From the NCBI RefSeq assembly GCF_900105395.1, contig NZ_LT629775.1, positions 3,242,501 to 3,306,500 of the forward strand: a stretch of 64,000 nucleotides of DNA. Reading direction: 5' to 3'. The notes under the pieces are model-generated. The model was not told the origin of the DNA. It searched no databases and saw nothing but the letters and a program-made list of their open reading frames with translations. The position numbers and the translations under genes were made by a program. Below, piece by piece: positions 27,749 to 35,077 of this stretch; position 1 is the stretch's first letter; the number at the start of each line of letters is the position of its first letter. The stretch is from Streptomyces sp. TLI_053 (GTDB taxonomy: Bacteria; Actinomycetota; Actinomycetes; Streptomycetales; Streptomycetaceae).

Positions 27749-28675
27749 ATGACCGACCTCGCCGGACTCCCGCCGCTCCCCGCCCAGTACCGGTCCGCCC
27801 CGGCCGCCGTCGCCGACGCCCCCGCCGTCGCCCGGCTGGTCTCCGCCTGCGAGCGCGACCTGCTCGGCCGGCCCGAGAGCACGCCGGGCGAGGTCGCCGC
27901 CGACCTCGCGCACCCCGGCCTCGACCCCGCCCGGGACACCCTGCTGGTGCGGGACGCCTGCGGCGAGGTGGCCGGCTGGGCGTGGGTGCGCGGGGGACGG
28001 CGCAGCCGGGTCGACGTCCACCCCGGTCACCGGGGCGCCGGGCTGGGCGGGTGGCTGCTCGACTGGACCGAGGACCGGGCCCGGCGGGCGGGCGGGGAGC
28101 GGCTCGCGCAGGCCGTCGAGGACGGCGACCGGGCCGCCGTGGGGCTGCTGCGCTCACGCGGCTACCTGCCGTTCGTCTCCCAGTGGCAGCTGGGGATCGC
28201 CCTGCCCGCCGCCCCGATGGCGGCCGGACCGCCGGCGGGGATCTCCGTGCGGCCGTTCCGCCCGGGCGACGAGCGGGCGGCGCACCGGACGACCGAGGAC
28301 GCGTTCGACGAGTGGCAGGTGCGGCGCAGTCCCTACGAGGAGTGGGCACCGCGGACGGTCGGGCACGACGCCTTCGCGCCCGCGCTCTCCCGGGTGGCCT
28401 TCGCCGGCGGGGACATGGTCGGCGCGGCGCTGGCCCTGGACCTGCCGGACCGCGGCGAGGGCCAGGTCGAGCGACTGGCGGTCCGCCGCGACCACCGGCA
28501 CCGGGGGATCGCGCGGCTGCTGCTCGGCGAGGTGTTCGGCGCGCTCCACCGGCACGGCCGGGAGCGGTGCACCCTGTGGACGCACTCGGAGACGGGCGCG
28601 CTGCCGCTGTACCAGCGGTTGGGGATGACCGTCCGGCGCACCTCGTCGATGTACGGCAAGGCTCTCGGCGCCTAG
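27749..28675 (+). CDS. double-domain GNAT acetyltransferase
   Basis: The 308-residue protein has two GNAT folds. The first (~20-150) has VDVHPGHRGAGLGGWLLDW, a clear acetyl-CoA pyrophosphate loop (V..H..RG.G.G). The second (~165-305) has VERLAVRRDHRHRGIARLLL, followed by TLWTHSETGALPLYQRLGMTV. Two-domain GNATs include mycothiol synthase MshD, but the overall sequence does not let me claim that function. The acceptor is unknown. The ATG at 27749 is preceded by CAGGACGC. A strong hairpin follows the stop. Confidence 0.9.
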   Translation: MTDLAGLPPLPAQYRSAPAAVADAPAVARLVSACERDLLGRPESTPGEVAADLAHPGLDPARDTLLVRDACGEVAGWAWVRGGRRSRVDVHPGHRGAGLGGWLLDWTEDRARRAGGERLAQAVEDGDRAAVGLLRSRGYLPFVSQWQLGIALPAAPMAAGPPAGISVRPFRPGDERAAHRTTEDAFDEWQVRRSPYEEWAPRTVGHDAFAPALSRVAFAGGDMVGAALALDLPDRGEGQVERLAVRRDHRHRGIARLLLGEVFGALHRHGRERCTLWTHSETGALPLYQRLGMTVRRTSSMYGKALGA

Positions 28676-28704
28676 GGGTTGTGCGCAAGGAGCCCGGGGA
28701 GCCG

Positions 28705-28747
28705 GCCGCCGCCCGGGCCGCCGTGGGACGGCGGCCCGGGCGGCGGC
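28705..28747. terminator. bidirectional terminator between convergent genes
   Basis: A perfect 20-bp stem (28705-28724 with 28728-28747) with a 3-nt loop sits between the acetyltransferase and the reverse-strand operon. Confidence 0.85.
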
Positions 28748-28752
28748 GGTGC

Positions 28753-29616
28753 TCAGACCGTGCCGCGGCGGCGGCGCCGGGACCGGCCGAGGGCGGCGGC
28801 TCCGCCCGCGAGGGCCAGGGCCGCGATCGAACCGCCCGCGAGCAGGGGTGTGCGGTCGGACGGCTCGGCCGCCCCGCCGTCCGGCCCGTAGCCGCTCGAC
28901 ATGCCCCGGGTGTCGTACTCGGAGCCGGGCAGCTTGTCGGCGTAGCGGCCCTTGAGCACCTGCTGGTAGTCGGCAAGCGACATCGACGAGCGGCCGCGGA
29001 GCCCTTCCCTGGCCTGGTCGTTGAGCGGCTCCACCGTGGTGAGCGTCAACCGGTACCAGCCGCGGATCTGCGGCTCGGTGAAGACCAGCGAGCCCGGGGT
29101 CGCGCTGCCCGCGTACCCGGCGTCGCTGTCGCCGTCCCGCACGCCCGCCAGGTGCCAGCCGCCGCCCTCGGTGGGGGCGAGCAGCACGGTGGCGGTGCGG
29201 TCGTTGACGGCGGCGCCGAGCGAGGAGACCAGGTTGCTCAGCCTGACCGCCGAGGTCGGCACGGGCAGTGCCGTGCCCGCGGCGAACTCCGGGGTGATCT
29301 CGTGCACCGCGAGCGGGTCGTTGAGGGTGAACGCGGGCAGGCCCGCGCACGGGTCCGGCGTGTCGGGGACCGTCACCGCGCCGCCCGGCCCGCCGTCGGG
29401 CCCGGCGGCGGGCAGCGGGGTGGCGAGGAAACGGCAGACGGCGTCGTGGACGCCGGCCGACCGCACCAGGTCCAGGGCGGCCTGGAAGTCGGGGATGTCG
29501 GCCGCCCGGGCCGGGCCGGCCGCGGACAGCAGCACGGACGCGCCCAGCGCCGCGACCAGGGACAGCCGGGAGAACCGGGGGGACTTCCGGCCGGCGGACT
29601 CGACTCGGTCACGCAT
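28753..29616 (-). CDS. secreted, C-terminally membrane-tethered protein, partner of the cysteine protease
   Basis: The 287-residue product has a signal peptide (SLVAALGASVLLSAAGPARA) and a C-terminal tail of acidic linker, hydrophobic helix (LLAGGSIAALALAGGAAAL) and arginine cluster (GRSRRRRRGTV). This tail resembles sortase-type or simple membrane anchors, but no LPxTG box is visible. The middle carries VRLSNLVSSLGAAVNDRTATVLLAPTEGGGWHLAGVRDGDSDAGYAG and a repeat-free beta-rich fold. It lies 30 bp downstream of the papain-like protease gene on the same strand, so the two are likely co-expressed. The start ATG has AAGGAG upstream. It is not recognised as a known family; it could be a substrate, inhibitor or cofactor of the protease. 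Confidence 0.8.
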   Translation of the reverse strand: MRDRVESAGRKSPRFSRLSLVAALGASVLLSAAGPARAADIPDFQAALDLVRSAGVHDAVCRFLATPLPAAGPDGGPGGAVTVPDTPDPCAGLPAFTLNDPLAVHEITPEFAAGTALPVPTSAVRLSNLVSSLGAAVNDRTATVLLAPTEGGGWHLAGVRDGDSDAGYAGSATPGSLVFTEPQIRGWYRLTLTTVEPLNDQAREGLRGRSSMSLADYQQVLKGRYADKLPGSEYDTRGMSSGYGPDGGAAEPSDRTPLLAGGSIAALALAGGAAALGRSRRRRRGTV

Positions 29617-29646
29617 GTGTCGTCACTCCTTCTCTGTCTTCTCGGT

Positions 29647-30219
29647 CTAGCGGGAGATGCCGGTACGGGAGTGGGTCCAGCGGAACGAGCTGTTGTTGAC
29701 GTAGTCGTTGTAGTTCCACCACGTGTAGGTGGTGGTGTCCGGCCACGGGTCGCCGACGGCGATGGTGTTGTTCGAGGTGTCGAAGCCGTAGACGACGTTC
29801 ATGTGGCCGCCGCCGGACTTCCAGCCGATCCGGGCGCCGATCGGCCGGGCGGCCTTGACGTCGCTGGTGACCTCGGCGAACGACGCCGCGCGCACCAGGC
29901 CGGTGCCGGGGTTGGCCATGCCCAGGTCGTACCAGGCGTTGGCCATGTCCTCGAGCCTGGCGGGCTGGTTGTCGCAGCTCGGGCCGCCCGCGTACGAGGA
30001 GGCGCGCCTGCAGAAGTCCGCCTGGGTGCTGCCGTAGCCCTGGAACTTGGCGATGGTGAGCCCGGAGGCCGACCAGCACCACTGGGTCTTCTCCTGCTTC
30101 AGCATGGTGATCTGGTCGTAGCCGGCTTCCGCCCTGGCCGTACCGCCCGCGGCCAGGAGGACCGCCGAGGCCGCGAGGGCCAGCGCCGAGCCGGTGACGG
30201 TGTGCCTGAATCTCCTCAT
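29647..30219 (-). CDS. secreted papain-like (C39-like) cysteine protease
   Basis: The 190-residue protein has a signal peptide (SALALAASAVLLAAGGTARA) and a compact papain-like domain. The nucleophile motif is KTQWCWSASG near residue 50, the histidine is in GGGHMNVVYGF near 139, and the third residue is the aspartate of VGDPWPDTT. The Q-x-C-W-S-A motif matches the AvrRpt2/C39_2-type papain-like families. It should act outside the cell on a peptide substrate. The ATG at 30219 follows GAAGGCAGG. It heads a two-gene operon with the tethered protein at 28753. Confidence 0.85.
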   Translation of the reverse strand: MRRFRHTVTGSALALAASAVLLAAGGTARAEAGYDQITMLKQEKTQWCWSASGLTIAKFQGYGSTQADFCRRASSYAGGPSCDNQPARLEDMANAWYDLGMANPGTGLVRAASFAEVTSDVKAARPIGARIGWKSGGGHMNVVYGFDTSNNTIAVGDPWPDTTTYTWWNYNDYVNNSSFRWTHSRTGISR

Positions 30220-30427
30220 GTTCCTGCCTTCCCGTGGGGCGTGGGATGCCCAGGCACATGAGAGCGCGGACCGCCGCCGTTCGCCGGACGGCTCGTCGGT
30301 GGCAGGGCCGAAGGGGTTGTTAGCCGTATGAGATTCGGATGGCTTGAAACATTCGTAGCCGCACGGCCTTTGGGGCAGCGGGCCGCCGCCGCGTCGACCC
30401 GCGGGCGGTGCAGGGCGTCCGACGCGG

Positions 30428-30478
30428 CGACACGGCGGCACCGCCGGACGGCGGGCGTCCGGCGGTGCCGCCGTGTCG
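30428..30478 (-). terminator. terminator after the GH3 gene
   Basis: A perfect 23-bp stem (30428-30450 with 30456-30478) and a 5-nt loop lie 33 bp past the GH3 stop, the strongest hairpin in the window. The remaining gap to the protease start (30220-30427) holds no gene. Confidence 0.88.
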
Positions 30479-30510
30479 ACAGTGCTTGTGTCGTGCGGGG
30501 GCGGACCCGG

Positions 30511-32310
30511 TCAGCCCGCCTCGCCGCGCGGGGCGGTCGGGTGGCCGAAGCGGAACAGCGGGTCGGCGGTGTCGAAGGGGACGTCCTCCCGGGCGGCGTC
30601 GACGGCCGCGTCGGAGCGCGGGAGGTCGAAGGGGAGGGTGCCGGTCATCGGGGTGCGGCCGAACACGGCGTCCAGGACGATGTCGTCGGCGGCGCCGAAC
30701 TCGCCCACCAGCAGGGCCGCGTGGGGTGCCAGCGGGGTGAGGACGGCGGGGCGCTCCAGCTGCGCGACGAGCGCCGTGGGCAGTGCCCGGGCCAGCTCCG
30801 CCAGCCGGTCCGCCTCGGCCGGTTCGAACTCCAGCGAGCCGGAGTGGAAGGCCTGTTCCAGCAGCCCTTCGCGCTTCTCGTAGGGCGTGGCGAGCCGGAG
30901 CACCGCGAGCTCGGCGTCCTCGGGCCGGTCGACGACGGTGCCGTAGCGGGCGGCCACGGCCGGGTCGACGCCCTCGACGTAGAGGCGGGTGCCGGTGAGC
31001 GGGCGGCCGGCCAGGTGCACCAGCGAGCGGGCCTGGACCTCGCGGCCCAGCGCGCGTCCCCCGGGTGCGCCGACCAGTTCGACGGCGGCCTCGACGTCCA
31101 CGTACGGGTCGTCGAAGAGGCCGAGGCGGAACTTGTCGCGCAGGATCCGGCGGACGGACTCGTCGAGGCGCGCCTCGGTGACGGCTCCGGAGCGGACCAC
31201 GCCGAGGATCAGTTCCGGGTCGGTCTCGCCGCCGAGCTGGTCGGCCCCGGCGTGCAGGGTCAGCGCCACCTGCTCCGGCACGGACAGCTCCTCCACGCCC
31301 CAGTGGCGCGGCGGCAGGCTGACGATGCCGGGGACGTCCATGCCGGTGATGGCGTTGAAGTCGGTGCAGACCACACCGTCGAAGCCGTACTTCCCGCGCA
31401 GCAGACCGGTGATGACGTCGTGGTTGAAGTTGGCGCCGACCTCGGCCAGCCCGCTGCCGGAGGGGATCGCGTAGGCGGGCATGATCTGCGCGGTGCCGGC
31501 CTCGAACGCGGCCTCGAAGGGGCGCAGGTGCCGGTCGAGCGCGCCGCCCGGGTAGACCAGCCGGCGGCCGGCCGCGAAGTGCGAGTCCTCGCCCTTGAAC
31601 TGCGGGCCGCCGCCCGGGAAGTGCTTGGTCATGCAGGCGACGCTGTCCGGGCCGATCCGCTCGCCCTGGAGGCCGCGGATGTAGGCGGCGATGATCCGGG
31701 AGGCGCGGTCCGGGTCCTCGCCGAAGGTGCCGCTGATCCGGGCCCAGCGCGGTTCGGTGGCGAGGTCGGCCATCGGGTGGATGGCGACCCGGATGCCGAC
31801 GGCCCGCAGTTCGCGGCCGATCAGCGCGGCGTACCGCTCGACGAGTTCCGGGTCGTCGGTGGCGGCCAGCCCGATCGGCTCGGGGCCGGTGGAGAAGCCG
31901 CCGCCGGTGAAGGCGGTGGCCGGGTTGGCGGTGAAGCCGTGCCGGGGGTCGGAGGCGAGGGTGACCGGGATGCCGAGCCGGGCGGCGGCGGCGAGGTCCT
32001 GGACGTGGTTGTTCCACTCGGCCATGGCGCGGGCGTCGGGGACGGCCATCATGCCGAAGGCGGTGAGGCCGCGTTCGGTGATGAGGTGCTCGCCGGAGGG
32101 GAAGGGGCCCTGGTTGCCGGGGAGCATCCGGCCGTGCAGCATCTGGGCGGCCTTCTCCGCCGGGGTCATCCGGGCCAGCAGGTCCTCGACCCGCGCCTCG
32201 ACGGGCAGCCGGGGGTCCTCGTAGGGCTCCATGGTGCCGTTGTGGTTGAGGTCGCGGAACGGTGTGCCGTCGGTGTGGCGCAGCAGCGGCGGGCGGCTCA
32301 CGGTGCTCAC
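30511..32310 (-). CDS. GH3-family beta-glucosidase-like enzyme (cytoplasmic)
   Basis: The 599-residue protein has a GH3 TIM barrel and sandwich domain. The barrel has LLARMTPAEKAAQMLHG, GIPVTLASDPRHGF, KHFPGGGPQFKGEDSH and the nucleophile aspartate in VVCTDFNAITG. No signal peptide is seen, so it should act inside the cell. Many GH3 enzymes remove terminal beta-glucosyl, xylosyl or GlcNAc units; the KHFPG-GxxxxDxH-like NagZ motif is only partly matched here, so substrate is open. Its GTG start overlaps the TGA of the phosphatase gene (GTGA), giving tight translational coupling. It is the second gene of the operon controlled by palindromes at 33155-33186. Confidence 0.9.
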   Translation of the reverse strand: MSTVSRPPLLRHTDGTPFRDLNHNGTMEPYEDPRLPVEARVEDLLARMTPAEKAAQMLHGRMLPGNQGPFPSGEHLITERGLTAFGMMAVPDARAMAEWNNHVQDLAAAARLGIPVTLASDPRHGFTANPATAFTGGGFSTGPEPIGLAATDDPELVERYAALIGRELRAVGIRVAIHPMADLATEPRWARISGTFGEDPDRASRIIAAYIRGLQGERIGPDSVACMTKHFPGGGPQFKGEDSHFAAGRRLVYPGGALDRHLRPFEAAFEAGTAQIMPAYAIPSGSGLAEVGANFNHDVITGLLRGKYGFDGVVCTDFNAITGMDVPGIVSLPPRHWGVEELSVPEQVALTLHAGADQLGGETDPELILGVVRSGAVTEARLDESVRRILRDKFRLGLFDDPYVDVEAAVELVGAPGGRALGREVQARSLVHLAGRPLTGTRLYVEGVDPAVAARYGTVVDRPEDAELAVLRLATPYEKREGLLEQAFHSGSLEFEPAEADRLAELARALPTALVAQLERPAVLTPLAPHAALLVGEFGAADDIVLDAVFGRTPMTGTLPFDLPRSDAAVDAAREDVPFDTADPLFRFGHPTAPRGEAG

Positions 32311-33101
32311 GCCGTCACCCCGGCGGGAGCGGCGGTGGGCCCGGTGGGCCCGGCGGGAACGGCGGGGACGGCGGCGGGAGCGGCCTTGGCGCGGAAGGCG
32401 GCGACGGTCGCGGCGTCCACGCCGCAGTGGGCGAGGAAGCCCTCGGTGCCGCCGTAGCGGCTGCCGACCAGCTCCAGGAAGGCGGCCATCGCGCCGGCCG
32501 GGGCCTCCAGCAGCGGACGGGGGACGACCAGGTTGCCGGTCGTGTAGTCGTTCAGCGCGGCCCGGTTGCGCTCGGCCAGGCCCTGGAAGATCTGGGTCAG
32601 CGCCGCGCCGGTGCGGGCGTAGTCGGCGACGATCTCCTCGGCGGGCACGCCGAGCAGGTCGAGCAGCAGGGCGGTCAGGAAGCCGGTGCGGTCCTTGCCC
32701 GCGGCGCAGTGCAGCAGCACCCCGCCGGGGCGGGCGGCGGCCTCGACGGCGAGCCTGACGGCCTCGGGGGCGGACTCGGCCATCAGCAGGTAGAAGGCGC
32801 CGAGGTCTGCGTCGGTGACCATCGCCTGCATGGCCGCCTCCAGTTCCGCGGTGGTGGGCTGGATACGGGCGGCGACCACCTCGACGCCGTCGGCCGCCGA
32901 CACCGCCCAGTCCTCGTCCCGCGCCTCGCCGTCGCCGCGCAGGTCGACGATCGTGCGGACGCCGGCGGTGCGCAGCTGAGCGGCGATCCCGGCGTCGTCC
33001 TGGGGGAAGGGCTGGGCGGAGCGGTGCAGGACGCCGGGGCGGATCCACCGGCCGGCGGGGTCGGCGAGGGTGGCGGGGTCGCGGAAGTTGACCAGGGTCA
33101 T
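32307..33101 (-). CDS. tyrosine/lipid-type protein phosphatase (PTP3 / Mycobacterium PtpB-like)
   Basis: The 264-residue cytoplasmic protein has the phosphatase loop VLLHCAAGKDRTG (Cys-x5-Arg) near residue 133, with the K-D variation typical of the PtpB/atypical lipid-phosphatase group. The N-terminus NFRDPATLADPAGRWIRPGVLHRSAQP is the family signature. A Pro/Ala-rich tail ends the protein. Such enzymes remove phosphate from tyrosine, serine or phosphoinositides. It is coupled to a GH3 glycosidase and faces a GntR regulator, so a sugar phosphate or a phospho-regulated step in sugar use is possible. The ATG at 33101 follows AAAGG; a longer start at 33176 would cover the operators and is unlikely. 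Confidence 0.9.
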   Translation of the reverse strand: MTLVNFRDPATLADPAGRWIRPGVLHRSAQPFPQDDAGIAAQLRTAGVRTIVDLRGDGEARDEDWAVSAADGVEVVAARIQPTTAELEAAMQAMVTDADLGAFYLLMAESAPEAVRLAVEAAARPGGVLLHCAAGKDRTGFLTALLLDLLGVPAEEIVADYARTGAALTQIFQGLAERNRAALNDYTTGNLVVPRPLLEAPAGAMAAFLELVGSRYGGTEGFLAHCGVDAATVAAFRAKAAPAAVPAVPAGPTGPTAAPAGVTA

Positions 33102-33154
33102 GACGGGGCCTTTCGGTGGGGGGACGAGCGGGAGAGCGGGAAAGCTGGGGGACA

Positions 33155-33186
33155 AGACATCTAGATGTCCAGACATCTAGATGTCT
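33155..33186. promoter_or_regulatory. double palindromic operator of the GntR regulator
   Basis: Two copies of the palindrome GACATCTAGATGTC lie head to tail: 33156-33169 (14 bp) and 33171-33186 (16-bp perfect AGACATCTAGATGTCT). Their centres are 16 bp apart. They sit 54 bp upstream of the phosphatase start and 95 bp upstream of the divergent gntR gene, the expected position for joint control. Confidence 0.8.
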
Positions 33187-33280
33187 ACCCGGAGGATCGG
33201 GGCCGGGGCAAGCGGCGCCGGGGTGAACTTCCGGACAAGCCCGGACGGGAGGCGCCCCGCGGCTCCGTAGGATCGGGCGC

Positions 33281-34108
33281 GTGGCAACGCACCGAAGCGA
33301 CACCCCGCTGTACCGCCGGCTGGCCCGGCAGCTCCAGGAGCGCATCGACGCCGGGACGTACCCGGCGGGCTCCCGGCTGCCCAGCGAGCCGGAGCTGAGC
33401 GCCGACTTCGGCGTCAACCGGCTGACCGTCCGGCAGGCGGTGGCGGAGCTGGAGCGGGCCGCGGTGCTGGAGATCCGCCGGGGCGTGGGGACCTTCGTCC
33501 GCCCGCCGTCGGTCCGGGTCTCGATCGCCGTCGACCCGCGCAGCCAGCGGTTCGACCTCGGCAGCGTCCACCGCGCCCTGCCGCTCGGCACCGAGCTGCC
33601 GGACGGGGCGGCGGGAACCGTCGAGGGCGACGGCGAGGCCGTGGTGGCGGCACCGGCCGTCGGCGGCTCCGCCGAGGACGAGGAGGCCGCCCGGCACCTG
33701 GGCCGCGCCACCGGGGAGCTGTCCCGGGTGGACACGGTGATCCGGATCGGCGGCCGGCCCCGGGTGGCGAACAGCTACTGGGTGCCGACCCGGCCGCTGC
33801 CGGCCGAACTGCTGCAGCCCGGACGGCCGGGGAACATGGTGCCCGCCCTGGCCGGGGCGGCCGGGGTGGAGCTGGAGTACGACTGGCGGGCGTTCGGCGC
33901 GATCGGCGCGGACCTCGCGGACGCGGAGCTGCTCGGGGTGCCGCCGGGCACCCCGCTGCTGGTCCGCGAGGGCGTCAGCTGCACGCCCGACGGCACGCCG
34001 GCGCTGTACGTGCGGCGGCGGATCGACGGCAGCAGCGCGCGGTTCGTGCTGCACTACCGCGAGCCGGGCGGGACGGCCGGCACCGGGGGGTCCGGGCCCG
34101 CCCGGTAG
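33281..34108 (+). CDS. GntR/HutC-family transcriptional regulator
   Basis: The 275-residue protein has an N-terminal GntR winged helix (PLYRRLARQLQERIDAGTYPAGSRLPSEPELSADFGVNRLTVRQAV, ~9-55) and a C-terminal UTRA-type ligand domain (VDTVIRIGGRPRVANSYWVP, YVRRRIDGSSARFVLHY). Regulators of this group usually sense phosphorylated sugars or amino-sugar derivatives. Its gene is divergent from the phosphatase/GH3 operon across two palindromes, which supports a local repressor. The GTG start has a weak ribosome site. Confidence 0.92.
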   Translation: MATHRSDTPLYRRLARQLQERIDAGTYPAGSRLPSEPELSADFGVNRLTVRQAVAELERAAVLEIRRGVGTFVRPPSVRVSIAVDPRSQRFDLGSVHRALPLGTELPDGAAGTVEGDGEAVVAAPAVGGSAEDEEAARHLGRATGELSRVDTVIRIGGRPRVANSYWVPTRPLPAELLQPGRPGNMVPALAGAAGVELEYDWRAFGAIGADLADAELLGVPPGTPLLVREGVSCTPDGTPALYVRRRIDGSSARFVLHYREPGGTAGTGGSGPAR

Positions 34109-34118
34109 CCGGGCGCGC

Positions 34119-34808
34119 TCACCCGGCGCCACCGACGGGTGCGGAGGCCACCCCGGGCCCGGGCGACAGCGGAACGGGCCCCGGACCGGGCACGCCCCCG
34201 GGCTCCGCGAGCGGCCCGAGCAGTTGCCGGAACGCCACCGCCCAGTCCTCCAGCGGCCGCCCCTCCTCGCCGTTGACGACGTGCCGCCGGGTCATGCCCG
34301 CCAGCAGGGCAGCCAGCGCCTGCGGCCGCAGGTCGGCGGTCACGTCCACGCCCAGCCGGTCGGCCGCGATCGCCGCCGCCCGCTGCGAGAACGCGTCGAT
34401 CATGATCAGGGCGAAGTCGTGCACGCTGCGGATCCCGATGAACCGGCGCCGCAGCTCCCGGCGCCGCACGGTGTGCTCGGCCAGCTCCTCCAACTGCCCG
34501 TCGGTGGTGACCCTGGCGTGCTCGAAGGCCTCCCAGATCCCGAGCCCGGAGGGCGCGGCGGCGAAGGCGTCCAGCAGTACCAGCCCGAAGTCCATGCCGA
34601 AGAGCAGGGCTTCCTTGCACTCGTAGTACCGGAAGAAGGTGCGGTGGGCGACGTCCGCGCGCCGGCAGATCTGGTCCACCGTGGTGCTCTCGAAGCCCTG
34701 CTCCTCGAAGAGGTCGAGCCCCGCCGTACGGATCGCCTGCCTGGTCCGCGCGCGCTTGCGGTCGCGCAGCCCGGGCTCCGCCGCGGTGTCCGTCCCCTGC
34801 CCCTGCAT
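34119..34808 (-). CDS. TetR-family transcriptional regulator
   Basis: The 229-residue protein has a TetR N-terminal domain (RTRQAIRTAGLDLFEEQGFESTTVDQICRRADVAHRTFFRYYECKEALLF, ~18-65) and a helical ligand domain with a Pro/Gly-rich tail. It is divergent from a five-gene peptide-type importer with a 26-bp palindrome between them, which suggests it represses that operon. The ATG at 34808 follows GAGGAG. The ligand is unknown. Confidence 0.94.
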   Translation of the reverse strand: MQGQGTDTAAEPGLRDRKRARTRQAIRTAGLDLFEEQGFESTTVDQICRRADVAHRTFFRYYECKEALLFGMDFGLVLLDAFAAAPSGLGIWEAFEHARVTTDGQLEELAEHTVRRRELRRRFIGIRSVHDFALIMIDAFSQRAAAIAADRLGVDVTADLRPQALAALLAGMTRRHVVNGEEGRPLEDWAVAFRQLLGPLAEPGGVPGPGPVPLSPGPGVASAPVGGAG

Positions 34809-34924
34809 CCTGCTCGCTCCTCGTCAACTGCTCTGCCGCGAACGGCCGTAGTCGTACCGAATCACGCCCGGAGCAGCCGCTCAAGCCGCGTGCGAAGTCG
34901 TCGTCAGCTCGTCATGTGAAGTTT

Positions 34925-34950
34925 GCACAACTGCCAATTGGCAGTTGTGC
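34925..34950. promoter_or_regulatory. 26-bp perfect palindromic operator
   Basis: The half-site GCACAACTGCCAA (34925-34937) is followed at once by its exact inverse (34938-34950). Outer GAAGT/ACTTC (34918-34922, 34952-34956) adds partial symmetry. It lies 116 bp upstream of tetR and 127 bp upstream of the binding-protein gene. Confidence 0.85.
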
Positions 34951-35077
34951 CACTTCCAAAAGCTGGGCACCGACGGCGACCGGTCCGGTCCGGACCGCTC
35001 ACTCTCCCCCGGCTTCCCCCGGGCTCTCCCCCTTTGCCCGGCCCCTCCCCCGCCCCCACCGAACCCCACGAGGAACC

